29,240 nucleotides of DNA from a virus. Within the stretch, counting starts at the first letter, position 1; each line of letters begins with the position of its first letter. Both the position numbers and the translations under genes were made by a program. The stretch covers positions 1 to 29,240 of the IMG/VR virus record IMGVR_UViG_3300049847_000499; one strand, given 5' to 3'. Positions 21,493 through 29,240 of the stretch are shown here, in pieces. The notes under the pieces were generated by a model that searched no databases, was not told the origin of the DNA, and saw nothing but the letters and a program-made list of their open reading frames with translations.

Positions 21493-22238
21493 GCGAAGGC
21501 CGGATCATCGGTGAGGATCTGGAAGGGATCGGTGGCCGGGTCGCCGTCGTCGAGCATCCGGAACGCGATCTGCAGGCCTGAGATCTCGGTGCGCATCAGA
21601 CCGATCTCACCGAGATCCGCGGACGTCACTCGAGCGATCCCGATGTCGTACTTTTTCGTGCCGTCGTTTGTCCGGAGCAGGACGGCGCGTTCGAACACGT
21701 CACCCGTCGCGGGCGGCACAAACTTGTACGGCGCCACGGCCGTGATCGATCCGCCACCAAAGGCCGTGATGAGGTTCGTGCGATTCCACTGCAGGAGCGT
21801 GAAGCCGATGTCGAGGCCGCGGCTCGTCACGATCGAGCGGACCGCGTAGAGCGACTGCCATGAACCGAAGTCCTTGACGTCCTGCGATGGCTTGAGTTTC
21901 ACGCCGTCTTCGGAGATGAGGCCGAGCATCGTCCAGGCGGAGATTGCGAGCGTCTGCGCACCGGATGCTGTCGCGGCGATCGACAACACGAACGTCGTGG
22001 CGTTCGTGACCGACGCGACCGTTGCGCCGGCCGGGATGCCGGTACCGGTCACGGACATGCCGGCCGTGATGCCCGTGGTCGATGCGACGGTGACCGACGT
22101 CGAGGCCGACGTCAGTGTGCCGGACATCGACAGACCGACCGCTGCGGACGGCGTCGTCGGGTACGCGGTGCCGACCGGGGCGAGGTAGATCGACCCGTTT
22201 CCGGCGATGATCGTTTCGTTTGCGTTGTTGTTGGCCAT
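21489..22238 (-). CDS. Major tail protein with a beta-rich insert
   Basis: A 249-residue tail-tube subunit: a beta N-terminus (AGNGSIYLAPVGTAYP), then, after about residue 100, the tube fold (LGLISEDGVKLKPSQDVKD, RGLDIGFTLLQWNRT, GLQIAFRMLDDGDPAT). Residues about 41-100 are an inserted domain with the core GMSVTGTGIPAGATVASV, closely similar to one in the coat protein. The insert is probably exposed on the tube surface. An AGGAG lies ten bases before the ATG. Confidence 0.85.
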   Translation of the reverse strand: MANNNANETIIAGNGSIYLAPVGTAYPTTPSAAVGLSMSGTLTSASTSVTVASTTGITAGMSVTGTGIPAGATVASVTNATTFVLSIAATASGAQTLAISAWTMLGLISEDGVKLKPSQDVKDFGSWQSLYAVRSIVTSRGLDIGFTLLQWNRTNLITAFGGGSITAVAPYKFVPPATGDVFERAVLLRTNDGTKKYDIGIARVTSADLGEIGLMRTEISGLQIAFRMLDDGDPATDPFQILTDDPAFA

Positions 22239-22251
22239 GGTGTTTCAGCTC

Positions 22252-22650
22252 CTACGAGGTTGGGTGGTGGGTGACCGCGACGCTGAACACGAGGCGGGGT
22301 TGAGGCGGCAGGTATGAGGTGTCTGGGAGCCAACGCGGCCGGTTGAACGTTTGGACTGCAGTGAGGACCGTCGTGCCGATCGTGGTGCCGGCGAGATCGA
22401 GCAGGGCCCGCTCAGTCGCGGCTGCGAGCGTCTCGGCGTCACCGATCGACGCAGCGAGGCAGTGCACGTCGATTGCGTCACGCCAGGCGACGCCGGACTC
22501 GAGCTCGAGGCCTCCAGCCCTGACGAGCAGCACCCAAGGCCAGGTTGGTGCGTTCGGAATCGCAAGGCCGATCCGCCCGCCGGCGATCCCTGGTTTCAAC
22601 GCGGTGATCAGGTCGGCGATGACCGGGGACGCGGTGCGAAGCCCGGTCAT
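22252..22650 (-). CDS. Tail terminator or completion protein
   Basis: A 132-residue protein in the slot of the tail terminator, directly before the major tail protein. Its pattern (VIADLITALKPGIAGGRIGL, then RDAIDVHCLAASIGDAETLA and a final strand PRLVFSVAVTHH) matches DUF3168/gpU-like completion proteins, in which an oligomeric ring caps the finished tail tube. Assigned from position and secondary-structure pattern. Confidence 0.65.
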   Translation of the reverse strand: MTGLRTASPVIADLITALKPGIAGGRIGLAIPNAPTWPWVLLVRAGGLELESGVAWRDAIDVHCLAASIGDAETLAAATERALLDLAGTTIGTTVLTAVQTFNRPRWLPDTSYLPPQPRLVFSVAVTHHPTS

Positions 22651-22955
22651 CGGGTCACGTCCAGGCCGAGTTGCTCGGCGCCGTGACGGAGCGGTGCGAG
22701 CATCGGCATCTCGCCACGATTCGCCCCGCGGCTCGTGGTGCGTGGTGCGGTGCCGAACTCGGCAGCGAGGCCGGCGGGATGGTCATTCACGACGACGTCG
22801 TCAACGGCACTGATGTGGCGAGCGAAGGCTGGCGCAACCGTCCGGGCACGGGCTGCGACGGCGTCTGCTGTTGCGTGTGTTGCGTCGACGACGCGAGGGA
22901 GTCGGCGCACCACGTCGTTGATGTCTCGGCGCCAACGGATCTGGAGGCCTTTCAC
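22647..22955 (-). CDS. Neck protein (HK97 gp10-like)
   Basis: A 102-residue protein with a long N-terminal helix (DINDVVRRLPRVVDATHATA) leading to a basic, glycine-rich middle (HPAGLAAEFGTAPRTTSRG) and a short terminal helix (MLAPLRHGAEQL). The AAEFGT segment is common in HK97 gp10-like neck components. Overlaps the next gene start as ATGA (22647-22650). Confidence 0.65.
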   Translation of the reverse strand: MKGLQIRWRRDINDVVRRLPRVVDATHATADAVAARARTVAPAFARHISAVDDVVVNDHPAGLAAEFGTAPRTTSRGANRGEMPMLAPLRHGAEQLGLDVTR

Positions 22956-23275
22956 TGCTGTCTCCGCAGCGTTGCTTCGAGGTGATGGATGGCGGGGCTC
23001 CCCGGTCTACGGACTGACCAGGGAGGCCCCGAAACGTTCCACCGGACACCGTCGACATCGATCACGGTGTCCGTTTCATCGATCACGGTGTCCGGACCGA
23101 CGAGCAGGAGTGCTTCCTGCGTGCCGACGTCACGGTCCGTCGTCAGTTCCCCTCGAGCTCGTTGCTCGAGATAGCCGGTGATGTCGATCGCGAGGGTGGT
23201 GATGGCAGGCGCGCCGTAAGCGTCGAGCGCACCCGCGGTGTGTCGTTCGATGGTGAGCTGGTGTGTGAGCTGCAC
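22952..23275 (-). CDS. Head-closure (stopper) protein
   Basis: A 107-residue beta-rich protein (QLTHQLTIERHTAGALDAYG, then TTLAIDITGYLEQRAR, then EALLLVGPDTVIDETD and DVDGVRWNVSGPP). The layout matches SPP1 gp16/HK97-type head-closure proteins that bind below the connector and keep the DNA in. Overlaps the neck gene by four bases (ATGA). Confidence 0.65.
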   Translation of the reverse strand: MQLTHQLTIERHTAGALDAYGAPAITTLAIDITGYLEQRARGELTTDRDVGTQEALLLVGPDTVIDETDTVIDVDGVRWNVSGPPWSVRRPGSPAIHHLEATLRRQQ

Positions 23276-23281
23276 GTCGTC

Positions 23282-23662
23282 TCAGCGGCCTAGGCCGGTC
23301 ATCTGTACGGACACGAGTCCACGACGTGGAGCTGTCGCTGGTGTGTTGCGGTCGCGGAGTAGGGCGCGGTGCTGGTCGGTGACGACGAGACCACCGTTCG
23401 ACGATTTGCCGTAGACGACCGAGTAGGACCCGGTTGTTTCGGACTCGACGCTTGCTGGATTGACGAGAGCGGCGCGGGCGACGTCGGCAACAACGAACCG
23501 CACGATGTCCGACGTCGGTGATTCCGTTGCTGCAGTCGGGTCGATCCCAGTGACGATTGCGCTGGCCATCTCCAGAAGCCGCACGGAACGTGCGGTCTCC
23601 TCGGACGTGACCGGTCGCCCGATCAACGCCTCGAGGTCCTGGAGGGAGGCCAGCGCTGCCAT
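23282..23662 (-). CDS. Head-tail connector protein (gp6-like)
   Basis: A 126-residue mostly helical protein (LASLQDLEALIGRPVTSEET, SVRLLEMASAIVTGID, IVRFVVADVARAALVNP) followed by a beta hairpin (TTGSYSVVYGKSSNGG). This is the usual pattern of gp6/gp15-type adaptor proteins that bind beneath the portal. The gene lies two bases after the end of the HeH/LEM-like gene. Confidence 0.7.
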   Translation of the reverse strand: MAALASLQDLEALIGRPVTSEETARSVRLLEMASAIVTGIDPTAATESPTSDIVRFVVADVARAALVNPASVESETTGSYSVVYGKSSNGGLVVTDQHRALLRDRNTPATAPRRGLVSVQMTGLGR

Positions 23663-23664
23663 CG

Positions 23665-24009
23665 TCAGACGACCGGCGTCTCGTCACCGGTACCGGCCGG
23701 AGCTGCTGCAGCGTCACGGAGCTCTTCGAGTTGCGCGACGAACTCAGCGACCGCTTTGCGGGGCTTGTCACGGAGCTGCTCTGCAGCCCATGCCGCCTCG
23801 ATCAGGTCGGGCTTCTCCCCGACGATCTCGAGGAGCTTCTCGACGGAGAGCTTTCCGAAGTCGGGAGTCTCGTCACCGGTACCGGCCGGATCCGCAGCGC
23901 CGTCTTCGATGAGCTCGTACAGGTGGGGCCGTTCGGCCATTTCCATGTGGCCGCGGGACCCGGCGTGCACGCCGAACTCTTGGCCATCATCAAGTCGACG
24001 GAACTTCAT
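23665..24009 (-). CDS. HeH/LEM-like small head protein
   Basis: A 114-residue protein. After a short beta N-terminus (MKFRRLDDGQEFGVHAG) comes an acidic linker and a helix-extended-loop-helix segment (LSVEKLLEIVGEKPDLIEA, then AEQLRDKPRKAVAEFVAQ) like HeH/LEM/Rho-N domains often found next to coat genes. PAGTGDETP occurs twice, once before this domain and once at the extreme C-terminus. Possible roles are decoration, or binding of DNA or protein in head assembly. The same frame is open far upstream (to 25530), but that is shadow of coat and scaffold genes. Confidence 0.65.
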   Translation of the reverse strand: MKFRRLDDGQEFGVHAGSRGHMEMAERPHLYELIEDGAADPAGTGDETPDFGKLSVEKLLEIVGEKPDLIEAAWAAEQLRDKPRKAVAEFVAQLEELRDAAAAPAGTGDETPVV

Positions 24010-24014
24010 CGTGA

Positions 24015-25088
24015 TCAGCCGAGGATCTTGCAGGCGCGGGTCGCGTCGATGACCTTTGCGCCGACGAGTGCGTCGACGGAGATCACGTCCTGCTTCTTGT
24101 TCAGGTCGTAGGACTGGACGACGCGGATCCCGAAGCCGCCGTAGTTGACGACGCTGACCTGCGACGGCGCGACACCATTCGGTGCCTTCAGGGTACGGGT
24201 CACGAGCGCGAACGCGGTCTTGTGGAACGCGATCGAGTCGCCGTTGTTGCCGAGGTTGGTCGTCTGGTAGGTGTCGAACCCGAACTTTCGGCCGAGCTCC
24301 GCTTCCTTCAGGCCGGTCGTGTCGCCGCGCTTCTCCGCGGAGTGGAAGATCGGATCCTTGAGGAGGTTCGCCGCGGCGGTCGTCGTGAGCACGGCCGCTC
24401 GTTCGGTGTGTGGCACGACGGCGTCGTTGAGCACCTTGCCGGCATCGACGAGGATCGTCGCGGCCGTTGGCGGGGTGCCGTCGATGCCGACCGTCTGCGT
24501 GATCTGGGCACCGTCGAACGTGAGCGGGACGGTGCCAGTCGCAGTCGCAGCGGCAGAGATCGTGATCGCCGTGGCAGAAACGATCGTGGCAACGGTCGCA
24601 CCGCCAGGGATGCCGGTGCCTTTGACGCCCATGCCGACTGTCAGGTCGGACGTGTCGGACAGGCCAGTGATCGACGTCGACGTGTTCGTCGTCGTGGCGC
24701 CGAGGACGATGCCCGTCGCGAGGCCAAGCAGAATCGAGTCGACCTTCAGCGCGATGGCCGTTGCAGCAGGATCGAGGAACTGGGTCGAGAAGTCGTTGAC
24801 CTTGAGTGTGAGTTCCTCTGCGGTGACCGCGAACGAGACGTCGAGGAGCGTGTTGAGCGTGACCGGGAACGACGTCTCGGTCGCGTTCTGGACCGTGATG
24901 CCGTTGGTGCGGTTGTAGCGGCTCGCGACGAACTGGGCTGGCCGGCGAACGGTGATCGTGTCGCCTTGGGAGCCACCGAAGTCGGGTTCGAAGTCGCGGT
25001 GCACGAGCTGCGCCATGATCGCGTTCTCGTAGAGCCGATCGAGGATCTCGCGGGCGATGATGGACGGGGTGATGAGGGTGTTGGGCAT
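24015..25088 (-). CDS. Major capsid protein (P22 coat-like)
   Basis: A 357-residue coat protein of the P22 gp5-like HK97 fold used by many actinophages. The N-terminus reads SIIAREILDRLYENAIMAQL, then VHRDFEPDF and GDTITVRRPAQFVASRY. The middle helix region (TLKVNDFSTQFLDPAATAIA) is followed at about 130-191 by an inserted beta domain with core GMGVKGTGIPGGATVATI. The C-terminal half includes the spine helix and loop (VPHTERAAVLTTTAAANLLK, KEAELGRKFGFDTYQT). The start follows AAGGAG. The scaffold gene lies directly upstream, as expected. Confidence 0.9.
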   Translation of the reverse strand: MPNTLITPSIIAREILDRLYENAIMAQLVHRDFEPDFGGSQGDTITVRRPAQFVASRYNRTNGITVQNATETSFPVTLNTLLDVSFAVTAEELTLKVNDFSTQFLDPAATAIALKVDSILLGLATGIVLGATTTNTSTSITGLSDTSDLTVGMGVKGTGIPGGATVATIVSATAITISAAATATGTVPLTFDGAQITQTVGIDGTPPTAATILVDAGKVLNDAVVPHTERAAVLTTTAAANLLKDPIFHSAEKRGDTTGLKEAELGRKFGFDTYQTTNLGNNGDSIAFHKTAFALVTRTLKAPNGVAPSQVSVVNYGGFGIRVVQSYDLNKKQDVISVDALVGAKVIDATRACKILG

Positions 25089-25112
25089 GGGTGCACTCCT
25101 TGTGCGGTGGGG

Positions 25113-25664
25113 TTATCCGGCGCGCTCGGCGGCGCGTCGTTTGCGGTATTCCTCCATCGAGAGATTCCCGAGGTCGTCTGTGCTGCCGGTGCCGCCTGTG
25201 CCGGCGCCGACGTCCCCTGCGGGCGGTGTCGGCTTCGGTGGTATCGGCGGCGTTGCGAACGCGATGATCGACTTTGCGTCCTCGGCCATGGCCGCCTCGT
25301 CTTCGCCACGGAGTCGGTCCCACAACGCTGGTGGGAGCCCTGCGGCTGCACCGACCTTCGATTGCAGAAGTGCGCGTTCGGCCTCGATGGCACGCTTTTC
25401 GAATTCGGTCACTCGTCCGGAGAGACGTTCGGTCTCGGACTTGTTCGCGTCTTCGATCGCGGCCAACCGCTTTGCGGCGTCGGCGTTCTGTTTCGCGCGT
25501 TCTTCGTGTTTGCGGGCATTGGCTTTCCACTCGTCGAGTTGCGCTCGCAGCTCGTCGGAGGTCGGCTCAGCTGGTGGCTTCGGGTCGCCTGCCGGCGGAG
25601 GCGCTGGCGGGGTTGGCGGATCACCAGCGGGAGGAGTTGGCGCTGGTGGGGTCGGGGTGCTCAT
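25113..25664 (-). CDS. Scaffolding protein
   Basis: A 183-residue protein with a proline-rich N-terminus (PTPPAPTPPAGDPPTPP), a long charged coiled coil at about 38-105 (ELRAQLDEWKANARKHEER, ERLSGRVTEFEKRAIEAER) and a short C-terminal acidic/basic tail (SMEEYRKRRAAERAG). This is the typical build of a phage scaffold that nucleates coat assembly and then leaves. Position between portal and coat supports it. Confidence 0.85.
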   Translation of the reverse strand: MSTPTPPAPTPPAGDPPTPPAPPPAGDPKPPAEPTSDELRAQLDEWKANARKHEERAKQNADAAKRLAAIEDANKSETERLSGRVTEFEKRAIEAERALLQSKVGAAAGLPPALWDRLRGEDEAAMAEDAKSIIAFATPPIPPKPTPPAGDVGAGTGGTGSTDDLGNLSMEEYRKRRAAERAG

Positions 25665-25714
25665 GGTGGTGCTCCCATGCGGGACAGGTCCCCATGCGGG
25701 GACGGATTGTTTGT

Positions 25715-27073
25715 TCAGGGACCCGTGACGGGTGGTGCTGCAGGGTCACCGGCGGGGGCCGGATCGACCGGAGCTGAGTCCCAGCGGGCGATGTCTTGAG
25801 GCGAGATGCCCCAGCGGCGCCACAGCTCGGTACGTGGGACGCCGAGGCCGGCCATCTTCGTGAGTGCGTCGACGAGCTCACCCTCGGTGCGATATTCGGG
25901 GTCCGTCCACAGCACTTGGCAGCTGGTGTCGCTGGCGCGTGGATCGTTGAGGACCTGGAGTGAAAGGCGGATGACTCGTTCCCACGATGACCCGAACGTT
26001 GTGGACCGGCGCCGGACCTTGGCGATGAGGCCGGCCTCAGCGGCCTTCAAGGCGTCGCCCGAGACGTTGGCCATCCGGCCGAGGAGGTAGTGCGGTGGTG
26101 TGTGCGCGATCGCTGCCATGTGCTCGATATCAGCGCTTGCAGCTCGGATGTAGTTCTCGAGGTTGGACTCGGTGAACTGGCCGAACTTCACGTCCTTATC
26201 CTCCGCAACCAGCATTCGATCGACGGCCACGTTGTACGGCGCGATTGGTGCTCCGGTCGCGTCGTATTCGATCTCAAGGCCGACGGCCCACTTCTGCGGG
26301 AACGCCGCGAACTCGGCGGCGAGCAGGCGGTTGAAGAGCGTGCGGTTGATGCGGTCCTGGATCCGTCGCACACCGGCAAGTTCGGAGGTGCCGTCTGTTC
26401 GTTTGCGGGGCTTGTTGCGAAACTCGATGATCGGGACGACACCGAGCGGGTTCGGGATCTCGGCGGGGTTCGATGGGTCCTTGTCGTCGAGCGTTGCTGT
26501 CCGGACGTCACCCGATGTCGCCTTCATTCGCCACCGTGTGATCAGCCGCGCTGTGTAGACCGCGAAGAGTCGTTCGCCGGTGATTTCGTCGGTCCACCGT
26601 TTCAGCGCGGCGATTGGTTCGCGTGACCGGCCGTAGGCACAGATGGTGTCGCTCGATGGTTCGGGCGTGACGCTTACGCCGCTCTTGGCGTCGAACCAGA
26701 CGAGAACGTATGAGCGCTTTGTGATCAGTGCGTCTTGGTGGACGAGTGTCTGGTCGGAGTCGAGGTCGTTTGGCTGCCAGATTCGGTCCCAGACGTCTTG
26801 GTCACCTTCGAGCATTGCGCCGAAGCGAAACCCCTCGACCTGGAGACGTTCCTCGGTGGTGTCGACGACGAGCTGACACCAGTTGCTTTCGGCTTCGCGG
26901 AGCAGGTCGAGATATGCGGCGCGTACGTTGGCCAGCGCCGTTGGGATCTCGAAGTCGCCGTCGTAGTAGCGCTGGTGGAGGTCCATGCCGTTGGCACGGT
27001 CGGTCGCGAGCTGTGTCCAGAGGCGATCTGCCCACCAGAGCGGGGAGCGTGGCTCGAGTGGCGTTGGTGGCAT
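25715..27073 (-). CDS. Portal protein (SPP1 gp6-like)
   Basis: A 452-residue portal, the dodecameric DNA channel at the capsid vertex. Recognisable stretches are RYYDGDFEIPTALANVRAAY, then TTEERLQVEGFRFG, QDALITKRSYVLVWFD, IPNPLGVVPIIEFRNKPR, SELAGVRRIQDRINRTLFN and HYLLGRMANVSGDALKAAE, all typical of SPP1 gp6-like portals. The ATG at 27073 has AGGAGG seven bases upstream. Upstream in-frame codons to 27166 lie inside terL and are shadow. The C-terminus is a proline-rich tail. Confidence 0.92.
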   Translation of the reverse strand: MPPTPLEPRSPLWWADRLWTQLATDRANGMDLHQRYYDGDFEIPTALANVRAAYLDLLREAESNWCQLVVDTTEERLQVEGFRFGAMLEGDQDVWDRIWQPNDLDSDQTLVHQDALITKRSYVLVWFDAKSGVSVTPEPSSDTICAYGRSREPIAALKRWTDEITGERLFAVYTARLITRWRMKATSGDVRTATLDDKDPSNPAEIPNPLGVVPIIEFRNKPRKRTDGTSELAGVRRIQDRINRTLFNRLLAAEFAAFPQKWAVGLEIEYDATGAPIAPYNVAVDRMLVAEDKDVKFGQFTESNLENYIRAASADIEHMAAIAHTPPHYLLGRMANVSGDALKAAEAGLIAKVRRRSTTFGSSWERVIRLSLQVLNDPRASDTSCQVLWTDPEYRTEGELVDALTKMAGLGVPRTELWRRWGISPQDIARWDSAPVDPAPAGDPAAPPVTGP

Positions 27074-27083
27074 TCGACTCCTC

Positions 27084-28640
27084 CTAGAATCCGTGGGCCC
27101 TCGGCTTCCCGGAGGTGCGGCGGCGGTGTTTGCGGGCCCGGTCGAGTGCACCGGTTGCGATCGCATCCATGCGGGCTTCCCATGCGAGGACGGAGGCCTC
27201 AGCGGCGTTGATCCAGAGCTGCGACTTGTCGTGTTCGCGGCGCAGGACCCAGCCGCGGCGTTGGGCGTCGAGGTGCACTTGCGTCGACTTCTTGAACGCG
27301 TTCCCGATGTGTCGGGTGAGGACCGGGTGGTCGACGTGAGTGAGTTCAGCGGTCCGGATCGCTTGATGCCACCGGTCGACTGCGAAGGCCATGGCCCGGG
27401 TCCTACCGGTCCACCAGTCGAAGACCGAGGTCTTGCCGTGCTTGGCGCGGAGGTGCGAAATCGAATCAGCGAGACCGGTCGGGTTCACGTACGCCCGGTC
27501 AACCTTGAAGGCCGCGAACTGCTGCTCGAGCACGTCGCGGATCTCGATTGCCGGGATCTCCCAGTCGCCGCCGTCGGGCTCCCACGATGCGAGGAGCTGC
27601 TGACGGCCGGTCTCGATCGAGCAGCCAACGATTGCAACCGCCATGCTCGGACCGCCGTGCACGCCGAGCACGATCAGTTCAGCCGGGTCGAGGGCTTCGG
27701 ACCGAGCCAGCTCAGCCCACATCGTGCTGTCGACTGCGCTGTCCTCGTCATCGGTGATCAGGTTGACGAAGAACCGGTTGGCGTCGGGACGGTTCTCTGC
27801 GGCCAGGTCGTTGTAGTCGGCGATGATCCGGTGCGGTGAGACCCAGGGGCAGTGCTCGTAGAGCTCGCCGATCATCCGAGCAAGGTCCGAGGCCTTACCG
27901 GGATCTCCTCGAGGAATCGGATGCACTCGCAAGATGTCGTCGAGCGTGCGCTCTGCGGTGGCGGTGAGCTCGGCAACGGACTGTTGGCCACGGCGCCAGG
28001 CGTTCGTGGTCTCCATTGCCCGGCCACCGGTACCGGCGAGGTTGCGGCGCTGTGTCTGCGCGAGCCGGCGCATCTCCGGAGTGACCCACGAGTGCGTCTC
28101 GTCCTGCGGCGCGAACGTGATGCGCTGCCCGAGACGGCTCGATGCTGCCGACGTGACCGGCTCGATCAGTCCGCCCTCTGGCGTGTTGATGCGAGTCAGA
28201 CCAGTGTCGGGCAGCAGCTCGATCAGCGGGCCTTGCTCAATCATTGGCTGCAGCGATCGCCAGACGTTGTCGGTCTGATCCTCGGAGACCGCAGTGAGCT
28301 GGATCCACGGTGTCGCCCAGGGCTTGCCGACAGGTTCGCCGGCGGCGTCCCAGCCATCGAAACGGACCGGACCGACCGCCTCGGCACAGATGATCGCTGC
28401 CGTGAACGGGCCTTTGCCCCATTTCTGGGGCTGCACCAACTGTCCGCGCCGGAACCGAAAGCTCCCGTCCTCGTTCAGCCGGTACCAGCGGATCAGCCAG
28501 TCAAGTTGAGGATCGGTCAGCGTGAACGGGTCGCCGCGGTGCTCACCGTCTGGTTGTGCGCACCACTCCTGGATCCATTCGGCGATCTCGAAGCCGAGGG
28601 TCGGGAACTCTCCCGGCTCGTCAGGCCCCCGCCACGGCAT
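27084..28640 (-). CDS. terL: Terminase large subunit
   Basis: A 518-residue packaging ATPase/nuclease. The ATPase half has a divergent P-loop (QPQKWGKGPFTAAI), the stretch IQLTAVSEDQTDNVW and a Walker B with its catalytic acid (ITFAPQDETHSWV). The C-terminal part (from about 320) aligns with the nuclease domain of related terminases (AELIVLGVHGGPSMAVAIVG, AYVNPTGLADSISHL, THVDHPVLTRHIGNAFKK). The position usually filled by the first metal-binding Asp (GFDGS) is His here, and the second is Asn. It overlaps terS by 20 bases and ends ten bases before the portal start. Confidence 0.92.
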   Translation of the reverse strand: MPWRGPDEPGEFPTLGFEIAEWIQEWCAQPDGEHRGDPFTLTDPQLDWLIRWYRLNEDGSFRFRRGQLVQPQKWGKGPFTAAIICAEAVGPVRFDGWDAAGEPVGKPWATPWIQLTAVSEDQTDNVWRSLQPMIEQGPLIELLPDTGLTRINTPEGGLIEPVTSAASSRLGQRITFAPQDETHSWVTPEMRRLAQTQRRNLAGTGGRAMETTNAWRRGQQSVAELTATAERTLDDILRVHPIPRGDPGKASDLARMIGELYEHCPWVSPHRIIADYNDLAAENRPDANRFFVNLITDDEDSAVDSTMWAELARSEALDPAELIVLGVHGGPSMAVAIVGCSIETGRQQLLASWEPDGGDWEIPAIEIRDVLEQQFAAFKVDRAYVNPTGLADSISHLRAKHGKTSVFDWWTGRTRAMAFAVDRWHQAIRTAELTHVDHPVLTRHIGNAFKKSTQVHLDAQRRGWVLRREHDKSQLWINAAEASVLAWEARMDAIATGALDRARKHRRRTSGKPRAHGF

Positions 28641-29130
28641 CGACAGCCCTCAGCCGTCGCACCGACGCGACATGCCCTTCCTGTTTGTGTTCGGGCGGCT
28701 GCTGATCGATCGTGACCCGGGCCAGTTGCCGTGCCTTCGGCGAAAGACCGAAGCGGTCCTCGAGGTCTTGGATCGCCTTCAGGTGCGCCGTCGAGATGGC
28801 GCAGCTCACGAGCACTGTCACGACGCTCGAATCGGAACGCGAGCGCCTCACCTCGAGCTTCCACGGGTCACCGCGGCGCATTTCGGCCTCGTCCTGCAGG
28901 AGTTCGGCATACCTGACCGTCGCTGCCGCGTCGGCCTCGGTGAAGAGCGTGGCCATCGGCGAGGAATGCAGACGGCGCCACTGCTCAACGACTCGCGGAT
29001 CCCATTTTCGACCGTTGAGCCGCTTCGGGAGAGGCGGAATCGGGCGGTCCGGGTCAGCTGCGACGTGAACGAACTTCGATTCGGCATTGCGACGACGTCG
29101 CGCGCCGTCCGGCTTCGTTGGTGGTGCCAT
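28621..29130 (-). CDS. terS: Terminase small subunit
   Basis: A 169-residue DNA-recognition subunit. After a basic N-terminus it has LPKRLNGRKWDPRVVEQWRR, then TLFTEADAAATVRYAELLQ (helical) and finally AIQDLEDRFGLSPKARQLAR, the conserved end of P27-type phage terminase small subunits. It starts behind AGGAGG, seven bases upstream. It should bind the cos/pac region next to it (29131-29240). Confidence 0.88.
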   Translation of the reverse strand: MAPPTKPDGARRRRNAESKFVHVAADPDRPIPPLPKRLNGRKWDPRVVEQWRRLHSSPMATLFTEADAAATVRYAELLQDEAEMRRGDPWKLEVRRSRSDSSVVTVLVSCAISTAHLKAIQDLEDRFGLSPKARQLARVTIDQQPPEHKQEGHVASVRRLRAVDAVAGA

Positions 29131-29240
29131 CTGAGGCCTCCTGGTGTCCTGTGCAGGTCACTGAGCAGCCCGTGCGGGCTGCTCCGAGGGTGTTTTGGGG
29201 CCGATTTGGGCGCCGGGGATGCGTACAAACCGTCAGGGGC
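29131..29240. other. Candidate cos region and terS leader
   Basis: The 102 bp between the predicted HNH stop (29233-29235) and terS contain a perfect 10-bp inverted repeat, GAGCAGCCCG and CGGGCTGCTC (29163-29172, 29175-29184), followed by GC-rich sequence. Noncoding DNA between HNH and terS is where cos lies in related phages. The exact nicking sites cannot be read from sequence alone. Confidence 0.5.

Noticed and set aside
24010-25530. Upstream 507 codons of the long frame ending at 23665
   Set aside because: Highly basic shadow of coat and scaffold genes; the real gene begins at ATG 24009 just after the coat stop.
24222-25799. Long plus-strand ORF (525 codons) opposite coat and scaffold
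   Set aside because: Arg/Asp/Gly-rich shadow of well-identified minus-strand genes.

Overview
The window looks like the complete genome of a small temperate tailed phage (a siphovirus) of a high-GC, probably actinobacterial, host. It carries every module such a phage needs: DNA packaging, head, head-tail joining, tail, lysis, integration, immunity and replication. The two window ends also fit together. The HNH endonuclease gene that runs off position 1 (minus strand) continues into the other end and stops after two more codons, directly ahead of the terminase small-subunit gene. The simplest reading is a 29,240-bp circular or cos-ended genome cut open near cos. The actinobacterial host is inferred from base composition, frequent GTG starts, a leaderless-looking promoter, the families present (for example a ReqiPepy6 Gp37-like tail protein) and the attachment site, which copies the 3' end of an acyl-CoA dehydrogenase gene.

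Layout. Nearly everything is read leftward (minus strand). In transcription order the late region is: terS, terL, portal, scaffold, P22-like coat protein, HeH/LEM-like protein, three or four connector or neck proteins, tail terminator, major tail protein, tail assembly chaperones with a -1 frameshift, tape measure, Dit, Gp37-like protein, a large fibre, lysis genes (small membrane proteins, holin, amidase), a BppU-like protein and three fibre or appendage proteins (about 29.1 kb down to 11.4 kb). Next come a small excisionase-like HTH gene, a noncoding attP region (10.41-10.97 kb), a tyrosine integrase and an ImmA/IrrE-type metallopeptidase.

The immunity switch lies around 7.3-8.6 kb. A Cro-like HTH gene with an antirepressor is read leftward, and an XRE repressor with a membrane-anchored FxLYD-like protein is read rightward. 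Four copies of ACGCAT/ATGCGT lie in the divergent promoter region. The repressor reading frame appears broken by one extra base near 7790.

From 6.4 kb down to 0.4 kb runs an early operon in which almost every gene overlaps the next by ATGA, GTGA or TGATG. It encodes HTH proteins, an OB-fold-like protein, a protein with seventeen near-identical 9-residue repeats, a replication-initiator-like protein with a candidate origin inside its gene, a ParB-like protein, two micro-proteins and a zinc-ribbon protein. The HNH gene follows and leads across cos into the late genes. No DNA polymerase or helicase was seen, so replication probably uses the host replisome.

Main points of interest: the attP that copies an acyl-CoA dehydrogenase gene end; the two-position combinatorial repeat protein; the candidate origin inside the initiator gene; the frameshifted repressor; a beta-rich insert shared by the coat and major tail proteins; a clear CCCGGGG slippery site; and an unusual terminase nuclease domain. 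All assignments come from reading the sequence; no database search was run.
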